A DNA stretch of 64,000 nucleotides, taken from positions 62,001-126,000 of the forward strand of contig NZ_BDAV01000021.1 in assembly GCF_001612635.1 (NCBI RefSeq), written 5' to 3'. Made by a program: the position numbers and the translations under genes. Under the pieces are notes generated by a model. That model saw nothing but the letters and a program-made list of their open reading frames with translations, was not told the origin of the DNA and ran no database searches. The DNA is from Nocardia africana NBRC 100379. Lineage in GTDB: Bacteria > Actinomycetota > Actinomycetes > Mycobacteriales > Mycobacteriaceae. This document shows positions 54,317 to 62,840 of this stretch, in pieces. The first letter of the stretch is position 1, and every line of letters begins with the position of its first letter.

Positions 54317-55807
54317 TCAATAGCAGGTGAGTGGCGCCAGGGGTTCAGTGGCGTGCGGGGTCAGCGACGCGTAGGTCGCGGCGATCGACTTCACCGCCAC
54401 GCGAAGATCGGATTCGGCGTGGGTGAACGGGATTCGCAGGAACCGCTCGAAGGCGCCCTGGACCCCGAAGCGCGGTCCGGCGGCCAGCAGCACGCCGTGA
54501 TTGGGTGCGGTCGCGGCGAGGGCGGTCGAGACGGGAGCCGGCAGTTGCACCCAGATCGACATCCCGCCGCAGCCGGGACTCACCTGCCACTCGGGCAATT
54601 CCTCGGACAGGGCGTCCAGGAGGGCCGCGCGCCGGCTGCGTAGCTGTTCGCGGCGTTGTTCGAGGATGACGTCGGCATGGTCGAGCAGATAGCCGGTGGC
54701 CAGTTGATCCATCACGGGTGTGCCGAGGTCCACCGTGGACCGGGTGCCGAGGAGTTTCGCGATGAGCGACTGGTTGGCGCGAATCCAGCCCACGCGCAGG
54801 CCGCCCCAGAACGACTTGGACGCGGAGCCGATCGTCACGATCTCCGATCCGCGTGCGAAAGCTGCCGCCGGAGGGGGGTTTTCGCCGTCGAGCTGCTGGT
54901 CGACCATGGACTCGTCGACGATCACCGTCATGCGGGTCTCGCGGGCGATCGCGGCCAGTTCCGCCCGGGCGTCGGCGCTCATCAGCAGGCCGGTCGGATT
55001 GTTGAAATCCGGCACCAGGTAAGCGGTGCTGGCGGCGGTTTGCCGTGCGGCACTGCGGATTCCGTCGAGATCCCAGGCCGCATCCGGCTGTTCGGGGCGC
55101 AGCGGCACCGGGACCGGCCGGGCGCCGACGTCGCGGATCGCCTCGATCGCGTTGGGATAGGTCGGGTGGTCGATCAGGACGCGCTCGGCGGGAGCGGTGA
55201 GCACATTGAGCAACAGCCGAAGTCCGTGCTGCGCACCGAGAGTCACCAGAATCTGATCCGGTTCGGTGGGCAGGCCGCGCTCGGTGTAGCGGCGCGCGAG
55301 CATCTCCCGCAGTGGCAGCACTCCCACCGGATCCATGCCGTGGGTGCCGAGGTAGATCGGAAGGCCCTGCAGCGCAGCGGAATATGCGTCGTTCATCTGC
55401 GGGGGCGCCGACATCGCGGCATAGGTGAGGTCGATGGTGGGCTGTGCCGTCGGTGACATCACCGCCAGAATGCTGCGGGCCGGTTTGGTGCCGTCGTGCG
55501 CGACGTCCGAGGGCAGGGCGACCGTGCTGCGCGAGCCCTGCCGGCTGATCAGATAGCCGTGCTCGCGCAGCAGCGCGTAGGCGGAGGTGACCGTGGTGCG
55601 GCTGACACCCAGTGCGGTCGCCAGATCGCGTTCGCTCGGCAGGGCGATACCCAGCGGGGCTCGGCCGTCGTGGATCAGCAGGCGAATGCTCTCCGCGAGT
55701 GCCAGATATGCCGGGCGCGCACCCCGGCGGGCGGCGCCGGGTTCGTCGTGCCGCCAGCGGCCCAGGTCGCGGGTGAGGGTGGCCGCACTGATCACGCGTA
55801 TCGCCAT
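54317..55807 (-). CDS. MocR-type (GntR/aminotransferase) transcriptional regulator
   Basis: 496 residues from ATG 55807. N-terminal GntR winged helix (residues ~25-95: LAESIRLLIHDGRAPLGIAL, PSERDLATALGVSRTTVTSA, LREHGYLISRQGSRS), then an aspartate-aminotransferase-fold domain with the PLP lysine in SASKSFWGGLRVGW and DFNNPTG. Such regulators bind PLP and an amine/amino acid and control one or a few neighbouring genes. A near-palindrome (55812-55831) overlaps its own promoter, and a better copy lies before the MGMT gene, so these are its likely targets. Contains PSERDLATALGVSRTTVTSA as recognition helix area. Divergent from a small membrane protein gene. Confidence 0.9.
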   Translation of the reverse strand: MAIRVISAATLTRDLGRWRHDEPGAARRGARPAYLALAESIRLLIHDGRAPLGIALPSERDLATALGVSRTTVTSAYALLREHGYLISRQGSRSTVALPSDVAHDGTKPARSILAVMSPTAQPTIDLTYAAMSAPPQMNDAYSAALQGLPIYLGTHGMDPVGVLPLREMLARRYTERGLPTEPDQILVTLGAQHGLRLLLNVLTAPAERVLIDHPTYPNAIEAIRDVGARPVPVPLRPEQPDAAWDLDGIRSAARQTAASTAYLVPDFNNPTGLLMSADARAELAAIARETRMTVIVDESMVDQQLDGENPPPAAAFARGSEIVTIGSASKSFWGGLRVGWIRANQSLIAKLLGTRSTVDLGTPVMDQLATGYLLDHADVILEQRREQLRSRRAALLDALSEELPEWQVSPGCGGMSIWVQLPAPVSTALAATAPNHGVLLAAGPRFGVQGAFERFLRIPFTHAESDLRVAVKSIAATYASLTPHATEPLAPLTCY

Positions 55808-55811
55808 AGAG

Positions 55812-55831
55812 GCCAGTATCCGGGTAGTGGC
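55812..55831. promoter_or_regulatory. Palindrome at the mocR promoter (candidate MocR operator 1)
   Basis: GCCAGTA-TCCGGG-TAGTGGC, one mismatch in a 7-bp inverted repeat with 6-nt spacer. It starts 5 bp upstream of the mocR start codon and overlaps a GATACT-like -10 on the leftward strand, so binding would block transcription. The core CCAGTA-N6-TASTGG is shared with the palindrome at 56152. Confidence 0.6.
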
Positions 55832-55869
55832 TATTTGATTCAAGTCCAGATACGGGCAGGGTGGACCTC

Positions 55870-56136
55870 ATGTTCTCCGATCTCGCCGCACTGCTGGTCG
55901 TCGCGGTCGTTCTCGTGGCGAGCTATCGCTATGCCACCGGATCCGGCCGCCGGGTCGTCGCGCTCTTCGACCGGTATCGGCCGCACGCGCCGATGGCGGA
56001 TTGGTCGCTGCGAGAGGGGCCGTCCAGCGGTCCGCGTGAGTGCCGCGAACCGCGCGAAGATCTCGCGGCGTTGCGTGGCCGGCAGACCTGTGTGGCATCG
56101 GACCAATCGGCGACTCGACCGCCGGCGACGCCCTGA
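55870..56136 (+). CDS. Small membrane protein
   Basis: 88 residues from ATG 55870; AGGGTGG lies just upstream, and a GTG at 55861 is the alternative. One N-terminal membrane helix (MFSDLAALLVVAVVLVASYR) then a basic, Pro/Arg-rich tail with no recognised domain. Codon use in the tail is less typical, so the end of the frame should be treated with caution. It lies divergent from mocR and upstream of the MGMT gene, i.e. between the two candidate MocR operators. Confidence 0.4.
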   Translation: MFSDLAALLVVAVVLVASYRYATGSGRRVVALFDRYRPHAPMADWSLREGPSSGPRECREPREDLAALRGRQTCVASDQSATRPPATP

Positions 56137-56151
56137 CGTCCCGGCGCATAT

Positions 56152-56177
56152 CAGTCCAGTAGGGCGGTACTGGACTG
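56152..56177. promoter_or_regulatory. Perfect palindrome upstream of the MGMT gene (candidate MocR operator 2)
   Basis: CAGTCCAGTA-GGGCGG-TACTGGACTG: perfect 10-bp arms with 6-nt spacer. It ends 41 bp before the MGMT start and about 30 bp before its -10 box, so it lies just upstream of the -35 position, where activators bind. As RNA it could also act as a hairpin after the small membrane gene. Confidence 0.7.
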
Positions 56178-56218
56178 CAACTGCCGGAGATGTCGGACCC
56201 TCGGTGCACACTGTGGGT

Positions 56219-56839
56219 ATGTCTGCGGGCAAGTTGTCCTCGGTCGCGGTGACCGAATTCGATACCGTCATCGGCCGCTGCGCGATGGGGTGGACCGACG
56301 ACGGCGTCGTGCGGTTCCAACTACCGGAAGTCGTCCGTGCCGCCGAGGCCACTCGATCCTCGGCATCCGCGCAGACCTCGGACGCCGATGCTCTCACGGC
56401 CGGTATGTTGCGACGAGGTGTGGACCCGATCGCCGCCGAGCGGGTTCGGGTGGTCGAACCGTCCGGCGCGATGGCCGAGGCGATCCGGGCCGTTCGCGCG
56501 CATCTGACCGGGGAACTCGACGATCTGCGGTGGATCCCGGTGGACTACCGCGCGCAACCGGAATTCCATCGCGCGGTGTACGACATCACGCGCACCATCG
56601 CCCCCGGACGCACACTCACCTACGGCGAGGTCGCGGCCCGGGCCGGCGCGCCCGGCGCGGCTCAGGCCGTCGGACAAGCGTTGGGCCGCAACCCCGTTCC
56701 GTTGATCGTGCCCTGCCACCGTGTGCTGGCGGCCGACCACGGACTGCACGGCTTCTCCGCGCCCGGCGGCATCGTGACCAAGGCCCGGCTGCTCGAAATC
56801 GAACGCACCTCGGGATTCGGCGAACCGACCCTGTTCTAG
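56219..56839 (+). CDS. ogt: Methylated-DNA-protein-cysteine methyltransferase (MGMT/Ogt)
   Basis: 206 residues from ATG 56219, with CACACT (56207-56212) ending 6 nt upstream as a leaderless -10. C-terminal domain has the active-site IVPCHRVLAAD with Cys166, DNA-binding helix GRTLTYGEVAARAGAPGAAQ and AVGQALGRNP. The N-terminal domain is poorly conserved, as usual. Transfers methyl groups from O6-methylguanine to itself in a suicide reaction. No AraC-like Ada regulator is adjacent; the palindrome at 56152 suggests control by the nearby MocR protein. Confidence 0.92.
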   Translation: MSAGKLSSVAVTEFDTVIGRCAMGWTDDGVVRFQLPEVVRAAEATRSSASAQTSDADALTAGMLRRGVDPIAAERVRVVEPSGAMAEAIRAVRAHLTGELDDLRWIPVDYRAQPEFHRAVYDITRTIAPGRTLTYGEVAARAGAPGAAQAVGQALGRNPVPLIVPCHRVLAADHGLHGFSAPGGIVTKARLLEIERTSGFGEPTLF

Positions 56840-56860
56840 GCGTCAGGTCGAAGGACCGGA

Positions 56861-57250
56861 CTACTTGTGTTCGGGGTCCGGGTTGATCGCGCCTTGGAGG
56901 CCGTCGTTGGCGCGGTTGACGCCGTCGACCACCGCGTCCGGCACGGCATCCGGCACCGGGGCGCTGAAGCCGCCCACGCGCACTTCGCGAGGGGCGGGCG
57001 GTTCGGTCGGCTTCGGTTCCGGCTTCGGCGCGGCACGGGGCGCGGACTGCGGGGCCGGCACGTGTTGCGGTGAGGCGGAACGCAATTCGACCGGTTCGTC
57101 GGAAGGAGCCGGAGCGTCCGGAACGGTGACGCCGGGCTGAACGGGGCCGGTCGCCGCGGCCGTACCGGCGAAACCGAGGACCACCGCGAGCGGCACCGCC
57201 GCCATCGCGACCCGAATACCCGTCATCAGATACCGATTTCGACGGATCAC
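56861..57250 (-). CDS. Secreted Pro-rich protein
   Basis: 129 residues from GTG 57250; ATG 57226 and upstream GTGs are alternatives. Signal peptide with a basic start (RRNRYLMTGIR), hydrophobic VAMAAVPLAVVLGFAGTA and AAATGP cleavage site. The mature part is ~90 residues rich in Pro, Ala and Glu (SAPRAAPKPEPKPTEPPAPR) ending in a conserved-looking VDGVNRANDGLQGAINPDPE. There are no Cys in the mature chain. Function unknown. Convergent with the MGMT gene (21 bp apart). Confidence 0.6.
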   Translation of the reverse strand: MIRRNRYLMTGIRVAMAAVPLAVVLGFAGTAAATGPVQPGVTVPDAPAPSDEPVELRSASPQHVPAPQSAPRAAPKPEPKPTEPPAPREVRVGGFSAPVPDAVPDAVVDGVNRANDGLQGAINPDPEHK

Positions 57251-57436
57251 GCCGAGCACCACCCTCGTCAGCAGCCTGCCTGTGCGGCGACCGCGGCCGC
57301 CGCCAGCATCGTAATCGACGGGTAGCGGCGATGCGGTGTCGAATTCCGCACAGCGACGGCCTCCTTCCGTGGTCGGACACGCGGCGTATCCCGCCGAACG
57401 ATGCGGACCCCGGAACCGGCACCTACCGTTGACGTC

Positions 57437-57892
57437 ATGACCAAGCCGAGGGCCGGGGACAGCAGCATCGGACACGAGGGAAGGTCGCCACGTGCACGGC
57501 GCGATATCCGCCGCCGGCTCGCGGTGCCGGTGCAGCGCTATGTCGCGATTCCCGTGGGCAGCCGGGTCGCACGCTACTTCGGCGGCCTCGCCGTTCTGGA
57601 GACGATCGGGCGGCGCAGCGGTCAGCCGCGGCGGACGCCGATCGGGGGCAGGCTTGTCGGTTCCTCCTACTGGTTCGTCTCGGAATTCGGGCGCGATTCG
57701 CAGTATGTGCGCAATATCATCGCGAATCCGAAGGTGCGCTTGCAGATTCGCGGCGTGTGGCGCGACGGGACGGCGGTCCTGCTCGACGACGACGATGCGC
57801 GGGCACGTCTGCGCACGCTGAATCGCCTCAACAGTTCGGTGGTGCGCACCGTCGGCTCGAATCTGCTGACGATCCGCATCGATCTGGACTGA
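57437..57892 (+). CDS. Deazaflavin (F420)-dependent nitroreductase-family protein
   Basis: 151 residues from ATG 57437; TACCGT (57424-57429) ends 7 nt upstream (leaderless). DUF385/Ddn fold: LETIGRRSGQPRRTPIG, GSSYWFVSEFGRDSQYVRNI, IANPKVRLQIRGVWRDGTA. Related to the Ddn and Rv1558-type F420-dependent reductases. Substrate unknown. Confidence 0.82.
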   Translation: MTKPRAGDSSIGHEGRSPRARRDIRRRLAVPVQRYVAIPVGSRVARYFGGLAVLETIGRRSGQPRRTPIGGRLVGSSYWFVSEFGRDSQYVRNIIANPKVRLQIRGVWRDGTAVLLDDDDARARLRTLNRLNSSVVRTVGSNLLTIRIDLD

Positions 57893-57916
57893 TCCGGACC
57901 GACGGGGGCGGACGAT

Positions 57917-60529
57917 TCAGCGCTGTTTGCCTCGTGGTGGCTCGCCGCGCATCAGATCGGCGAGCGCCTCACGATCGGTGACATCGAGCTTCATACAGGC
58001 CCGATAGAGATGTCCCTCGACGGTGCGCACCGACACCGTCAGCCGATCGGCGATCTGCCGATTGCTGAGTCCGGCCGCGACCAGATTGGCGATTTCGCGT
58101 TCTCGCGCGGTGAGCGGAAGTGGTTGGGCCGATTGCCGAAGCGCCGGTGTGCTCGCGCCGCCGCAGGCCGCGGCCAGGCGATTGGCGGTCGCGGCGGATT
58201 CGAGCAATCGGCGCCGATCGCCGTGCCGCTCGTGCACCGAGGCGGCCTGCGCGGCGGCGTCGGCGGCCGAGAGCAGCGCGCCCATCCGCTCGAATTCCGC
58301 TGCGGCCGCATCCAATCCGGGCCCGTCCTGGGAGGCGACCGCCACGGCGTGGCGAGCCTGCACCTGTACCAGCGCGCCGTCGATCCGCGCCGCGATATCG
58401 GCGAGTCGCCCGGCGACGTTGCGGTCGCCGAAGCGGGCCGCGGTATGCAGGGCCATGGCCTCGATCGCATGCTGGTGGGAACGGGCCGCGGCGTCCGCGG
58501 CGCCGATCGCCAGCCGGACGGCCGGGGCGACGGTGCCTTCCGCGGCGGCCTGCCACGCGCGCGCGATCTCGAGCTGCGGTTCGTAGACCGCGCTGTGCCG
58601 GCCGCCGCGCAGCCGGGCCTCGGCGATCGTCTCGGCGGCCTCCGCCGCGCGCCCCAGGGCCGAATAGGCTTCGGCCAGACGGATTCTCGCCGGGAACATC
58701 CACGCGGCGGCACCCTCGGCGGTCAGCGCCGCGAGCGCCTGTTCGAGATTTTCGACGCCCTCCGGGAAGTGCCCCTGTGCCACGTCGACGGTGCCCTGCA
58801 GGATTTTCGACAGCCCCCAGGCCAGGTACTGTCCCGGCGCCGAATATCCGAAATAGCCGGAGGCGCAGCGGCGTGCGGCCTCCAATTCACCGGTGAAGGT
58901 GAGTGCCAGTACTTCCGCGTGCGCGGACATGAAGCGCGTCGGCCCGTCGACCTGCTCCTCGACCTGATGGCCGCGCAGGGTGTATTCGCGCGCGGCGGCG
59001 CTGCGTCCCATCAGCGCCAGTGCCAGACCGCCGCCGAACGATGCCCACCACACCGCCCAGGCCGGCGCGTCCGGTGTGGACATCACCGCCTCGGCGTCGG
59101 TGAAGGCCTCCTCCAAGCGGTTCTCGTTCACCTCGCACGCGGAAGCCAAGCCCTGCAACGTCAAGACGATCTTCGGATGCCGCACCCGGCTGCGGACCAG
59201 GGACAGCACCTCGTCGGCGCGGTCGGCATCGCCCATGGCCCACAACAGATTCGAGACGCGGGTGCTGCCCCAGCGGGCCAGCTGCACCTCGTTCAGCTGA
59301 TCCGGATCGAAACTGGCCAGGGTGCGTTCGGCCTCGATGCGATGACCCTGCCACAGCAGTGCGCGCGCCAGCAGATCCGCCGACTCGACTCCGCCGCGGC
59401 GCTCCACGGCCGCCCGCGCGAACCGTTCGCCGAGGGGGATGTTCGCCAGCCCGATGGCATCGGCGGCGGCCGCCTCGAACAACTCCAGATCCGCGGATTT
59501 GTCACTGTCCAAGGCCAATTCGGCGAGCCGGATGCGATCGGAGGCGGATTTGATGGGCCGCTCGCGCAGCGACGAATACAACCGGCCCCGGAGCCGGCGG
59601 GCCGAGGCGATACCGAGCCGCCGCCGGATCACCTCGCCGAACAGCGGATGGTTGTAGCGCACCAGCAACTGGTGGCCGTTCTCGACGATCCGTATCACGC
59701 CGCGAGTTTCGGCCTGTTCGACCGCATCCTCGCCGGCCAGTTCGGCCAGCACGTCGAGATCGATGGGCTCGCAGAAGGTGAGCAGTTCCAGCACGCGCAG
59801 CACCGATTCCGGCAGCTGCTCGACGCGGTCCTCCAGCAGCGCCGCCAGTTCCGAGGTCACCGCCGCCCGCCCGCGCAGCTGCCATACCCCGTTGACCTGG
59901 CGCAGCGTGCCCGCCTCCAGCGCACCCTCCACGAGATGGCGCAGGAACAGGGCGTTGCCGCCCGAGGATTCCCACATCAGATTGGCGGTGAACCCCTCCA
60001 GCTGCCCGCCGAGCATGGATTCGACCAGTTCGACGCTCTGCGGTTCGGTGAACGGCGTGAGGTCGATCCGCAGCAGATGCCCGTCCTTCCACAGCGAGGT
60101 CACCGCGTCCGGTACCTGCACACCGCTGCGTACCGTGCAGATGATCCGCGCGGCCTTGTCGATGGCCAACTGCAGCAACAGTGTTGCCGACAGCTGATCG
60201 AGCAGGTGGGCGTCGTCCACGCCGATGATGGTGTCGCCGTCGGCCAGCAGCGCCTCCCGCGCGGCGGCCATGAACGTGACCGGGTCGTGTGCGGTGTACA
60301 CACCGACCATATGCGCGAACACTCCGAGCGGAATGCTGCGTGCGGACTCGGTGCCCGCCACCCAGCGCACACTCCCGCCCACCGCGGCCGTCGCCTGCCG
60401 CGCGAGGGTCGTCTTCCCCACCCCCGCATCGCCGGTCAGGATCGCGCCGACGAATTCGGTGCCGGTCAACGCGGCGCGAATCGACTCCAATTCGCGACCG
60501 CGCTCGATCATCGGCCAGTTCCGAGCCAT
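57917..60529 (-). CDS. Large ATP-binding LuxR-type (LAL) regulator
   Basis: 870 residues. N-terminal AAA/STAND ATPase with Walker A GDAGVGKT at 33-40 and Walker B TIIGVDDAHLL, a long helical middle (residues ~300-780, TPR-like: LEQALAALTAEGAAAWMFPA, AEAYSALGRAAEAAETIAEA), and a C-terminal LuxR HTH (~800-870, LTAREREIANLVAAGLSNRQ, VSVRTVEGHLYRACMKL). Typical of LAL/MalT regulators that bind a ligand in the middle and ATP at the N-terminus. The target is unknown; the nearest genes are a DUF385 protein and mcr. Confidence 0.92.
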   Translation of the reverse strand: MARNWPMIERGRELESIRAALTGTEFVGAILTGDAGVGKTTLARQATAAVGGSVRWVAGTESARSIPLGVFAHMVGVYTAHDPVTFMAAAREALLADGDTIIGVDDAHLLDQLSATLLLQLAIDKAARIICTVRSGVQVPDAVTSLWKDGHLLRIDLTPFTEPQSVELVESMLGGQLEGFTANLMWESSGGNALFLRHLVEGALEAGTLRQVNGVWQLRGRAAVTSELAALLEDRVEQLPESVLRVLELLTFCEPIDLDVLAELAGEDAVEQAETRGVIRIVENGHQLLVRYNHPLFGEVIRRRLGIASARRLRGRLYSSLRERPIKSASDRIRLAELALDSDKSADLELFEAAAADAIGLANIPLGERFARAAVERRGGVESADLLARALLWQGHRIEAERTLASFDPDQLNEVQLARWGSTRVSNLLWAMGDADRADEVLSLVRSRVRHPKIVLTLQGLASACEVNENRLEEAFTDAEAVMSTPDAPAWAVWWASFGGGLALALMGRSAAAREYTLRGHQVEEQVDGPTRFMSAHAEVLALTFTGELEAARRCASGYFGYSAPGQYLAWGLSKILQGTVDVAQGHFPEGVENLEQALAALTAEGAAAWMFPARIRLAEAYSALGRAAEAAETIAEARLRGGRHSAVYEPQLEIARAWQAAAEGTVAPAVRLAIGAADAAARSHQHAIEAMALHTAARFGDRNVAGRLADIAARIDGALVQVQARHAVAVASQDGPGLDAAAAEFERMGALLSAADAAAQAASVHERHGDRRRLLESAATANRLAAACGGASTPALRQSAQPLPLTAREREIANLVAAGLSNRQIADRLTVSVRTVEGHLYRACMKLDVTDREALADLMRGEPPRGKQR

Positions 60530-60695
60530 GAAATTACTGTAGTGCCTCGCGTATCAGGGCGGGACGCGGTGAAGACCGAACGGCCGCAACCTGATCCGGG
60601 GGAATACCGGCAGGTCGTGAAATCGCCCCGTGGAAGCGCGGATGCGGCGCGCCGGGAAAGCCCCGGTGGCGGCGCTCGCCACCGGGGCACCGGTT

Positions 60696-61796
60696 TCAGT
60701 TCGTCCAGACCTCGTCGATGGCGGTGGCCGCCGAGGGCGGCGGGGTGGGGGTGCCGCCCTGGGTGCGGGAGAAGCGCGGGGCCGGGGCGTGCTGGATCAC
60801 GCCGTCGATCTCGACCAGGGATTCGCGGGCGGCGATATGGCCGTTCGCGGTGGCCTCGGTGAAGGTGAGGACCGGGGTGCAGCAGGCATCGGTGCCGTCG
60901 AAGATCGCGGCCCATTCGTCGCGGGTCTTCGTCTTGAACTTCTCCGCGAACAGTTTGCGCAGCTGATCCTGGCCGTTGGGGTCGATCTGCATCGGCAGGC
61001 CCTCGGGGTCGATCTCGAGACCCTTCAGGAATTCGGCGTAGAACTGCGGTTCGATGCAGCCGACGGCCATGTACTTGCCGTCGGAGGTCTCGTAGGTGTC
61101 GTAGAAGGCCATACCGGTGTCGAGCAGGTTGGTGCCGCGCTCGTCCGACCACAGGCCCATCCCGCGCATACCCCAGATCATGTGCGAGAGCGAGAGCGCA
61201 CCGTCGATCATCGCGGCGTCGATCACCTGGCCCTTACCGGAGACCGACCGCTCCACCAGCGCGGAGAGCACACCCATCACCAGGAACATCGAGCCGCCGC
61301 CGAAGTCACCGACCATGTTCAGCGGCGGGACCGGGCGCTCACCCTTGCGGCCGATGGCGTTGAGCACGCCGGTGAGCGAGATGTAGTTGATGTCGTGGCC
61401 GGCACGGTCGGCGAGCGGGCCGTACTGTCCCCACCCGGTCATCCGTCCGTAGATCAGGCGCGGGTTGCGCTCGAGCGTGACGTCCGGGCCCAGGCCCATC
61501 CGCTCGGTGACACCGGGCCGGAAACCCTCCAGCAGCACGTCGGCCTTGTCGATCAGGCCGAGCACCTTCTCGATGTCGGCGGGATCCTTGAGATTCGCCT
61601 CCACGATGGTGCGTCCCCGCCACTGCGGCCGTTCCATGAATCCCGGCAGCTGGCCGGGACGCTGCACGCGCACCACATCGGCGCCCAGATCGGCCAGCAG
61701 CAGTGCCGCGTGCGGGCCGGGGCCGATTCCGGCCAGCTCGAGAACCTTGATGCCCGCGAGTGGGCCCTGTCCGGTGGTGGTGGATGAAGTGCTCAC
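60696..61796 (-). CDS. mcr: Alpha-methylacyl-CoA racemase
   Basis: 366 residues from GTG 61796. CoA-transferase family III fold, with the racemase catalytic pair His134 (RAGHDINYISLTG) and Asp164 (PLNMVGDFGGGSM), and CoA-binding GFRPGVTERMGLGP. Interconverts (2R)- and (2S)-methyl-branched acyl-CoAs so that they can enter beta-oxidation, needed for cholesterol side chains and branched fatty acids. Very close to the M. tuberculosis enzyme in motifs. The next gene on the same strand is the amidohydrolase, 110 bp upstream. Confidence 0.9.
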   Translation of the reverse strand: MSTSSTTTGQGPLAGIKVLELAGIGPGPHAALLLADLGADVVRVQRPGQLPGFMERPQWRGRTIVEANLKDPADIEKVLGLIDKADVLLEGFRPGVTERMGLGPDVTLERNPRLIYGRMTGWGQYGPLADRAGHDINYISLTGVLNAIGRKGERPVPPLNMVGDFGGGSMFLVMGVLSALVERSVSGKGQVIDAAMIDGALSLSHMIWGMRGMGLWSDERGTNLLDTGMAFYDTYETSDGKYMAVGCIEPQFYAEFLKGLEIDPEGLPMQIDPNGQDQLRKLFAEKFKTKTRDEWAAIFDGTDACCTPVLTFTEATANGHIAARESLVEIDGVIQHAPAPRFSRTQGGTPTPPPSAATAIDEVWTN

Positions 61797-61906
61797 GCCC
61801 TACCTCGGTTCGTCGTCGATCCTGCGACCGGCGGCGCGCGCCGGTGTTGACACTACGACAATAAGCGGTGGATGTGACGCACGACATCCGGGTGCGGTGT
61901 AAGCGG

Positions 61907-62791
61907 CTATTCGATGATCCGCAGCGGCCGCGTCCGGTCCGGTGGCTGGTTGCGGTTCGGCGGCTGGGGCAGTTCGGAGCGGCGCAGCCGCAGCGTCGGC
62001 GGTTCGGCCCGCGGAATCGGGAGCGTCGGCACGGGATCCTCGGCCGAACGGACTTTCACCGGCAGCCGGTAGCAGGCGCGGGCGTTGTCCTCGAGCACCC
62101 GGTACATATCGGCGCCGACGGCCCGGCCGATGATCTCGATGTCGGCATCGCGGAACGGCCGCCCGGCCCGGTTGCCGGGCAGATCGGATCCGAACATCAG
62201 CGCACCGGGATTGACCGCGTGCACCCGCCGCATCGCCGATTCCACATCCATCGACACCCGCCCGAACCCGGAGGCTTTCACCCGGGCCCCGCGATCGACC
62301 AGATTGAGCAGATAGGGCAGGCATTCGTCCGACATGCCCATGTGGTCGATGCTCAGCGCCGGCAGTTTGGAGATGACCGGTTCCAGCGAGCCCAGCATGG
62401 ACCCGTCGATGTAGAGCTCGGCGTGCCACCCGGCGAGTTCATAGGCGCGCACGGCCTGCATGGTCAGCGTGACGATGTCGACCGCGGCGCGCTTGAGGTT
62501 GAACCGGATCGCCCGCACCCCGGCCCGGTCCAGCTCGACGATCTGCTCGTCGGTGACGTCCGGGGGCAGATTGATCACGCCGACCCAGTTCGGCCCGAGT
62601 TCGGCCAGCGCGGCGACCATGAACGTGGAGTCGGTGCCCTGGAAGGACGCACTCACCACCGCACCACCGTCGACATCGAAGTGCGCCATGCGCTTTCGAT
62701 AGTCGGCGATGGTGTAAGGCTCCGGCAGGTAGCCCTGATTCTCGACCAGCGGATACCGCGGGTCGATGATGTGAACGTGTGAATCGAACAC
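61907..62791 (-). CDS. Amidohydrolase-2 family (TIM-barrel) metal-dependent hydrolase
   Basis: 294 residues from GTG 62791. HxH metal site FDSHVHIID at the start, GVRAIRFNLKRAA, IDHMGM and GSDLPGNRAG near the barrel end; the metal-binding His and Asp are all in place. The last ~45 residues are Pro/Arg-rich. Members hydrolyse lactones or decarboxylate aromatic acids. The substrate is not predictable. No obvious ribosome site. Confidence 0.82.
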   Translation of the reverse strand: MFDSHVHIIDPRYPLVENQGYLPEPYTIADYRKRMAHFDVDGGAVVSASFQGTDSTFMVAALAELGPNWVGVINLPPDVTDEQIVELDRAGVRAIRFNLKRAAVDIVTLTMQAVRAYELAGWHAELYIDGSMLGSLEPVISKLPALSIDHMGMSDECLPYLLNLVDRGARVKASGFGRVSMDVESAMRRVHAVNPGALMFGSDLPGNRAGRPFRDADIEIIGRAVGADMYRVLEDNARACYRLPVKVRSAEDPVPTLPIPRAEPPTLRLRRSELPQPPNRNQPPDRTRPLRIIE

Positions 62792-62840
62792 GTGATCAGC
62801 ATGCCTCAGGTCGGTGACGAATGCGGATCCGGCGTGGTGT

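Noticed and set aside
54317..55871. A second 508-codon frame within the mocR region
   Set aside because: Overlaps mocR on the same strand in another frame; translation is Arg/Pro-rich without motifs.
58010..60862. Frame of 950 codons opposite the LuxR-type regulator
   Set aside because: Shadow; the LuxR regulator has Walker and HTH motifs on the other strand.
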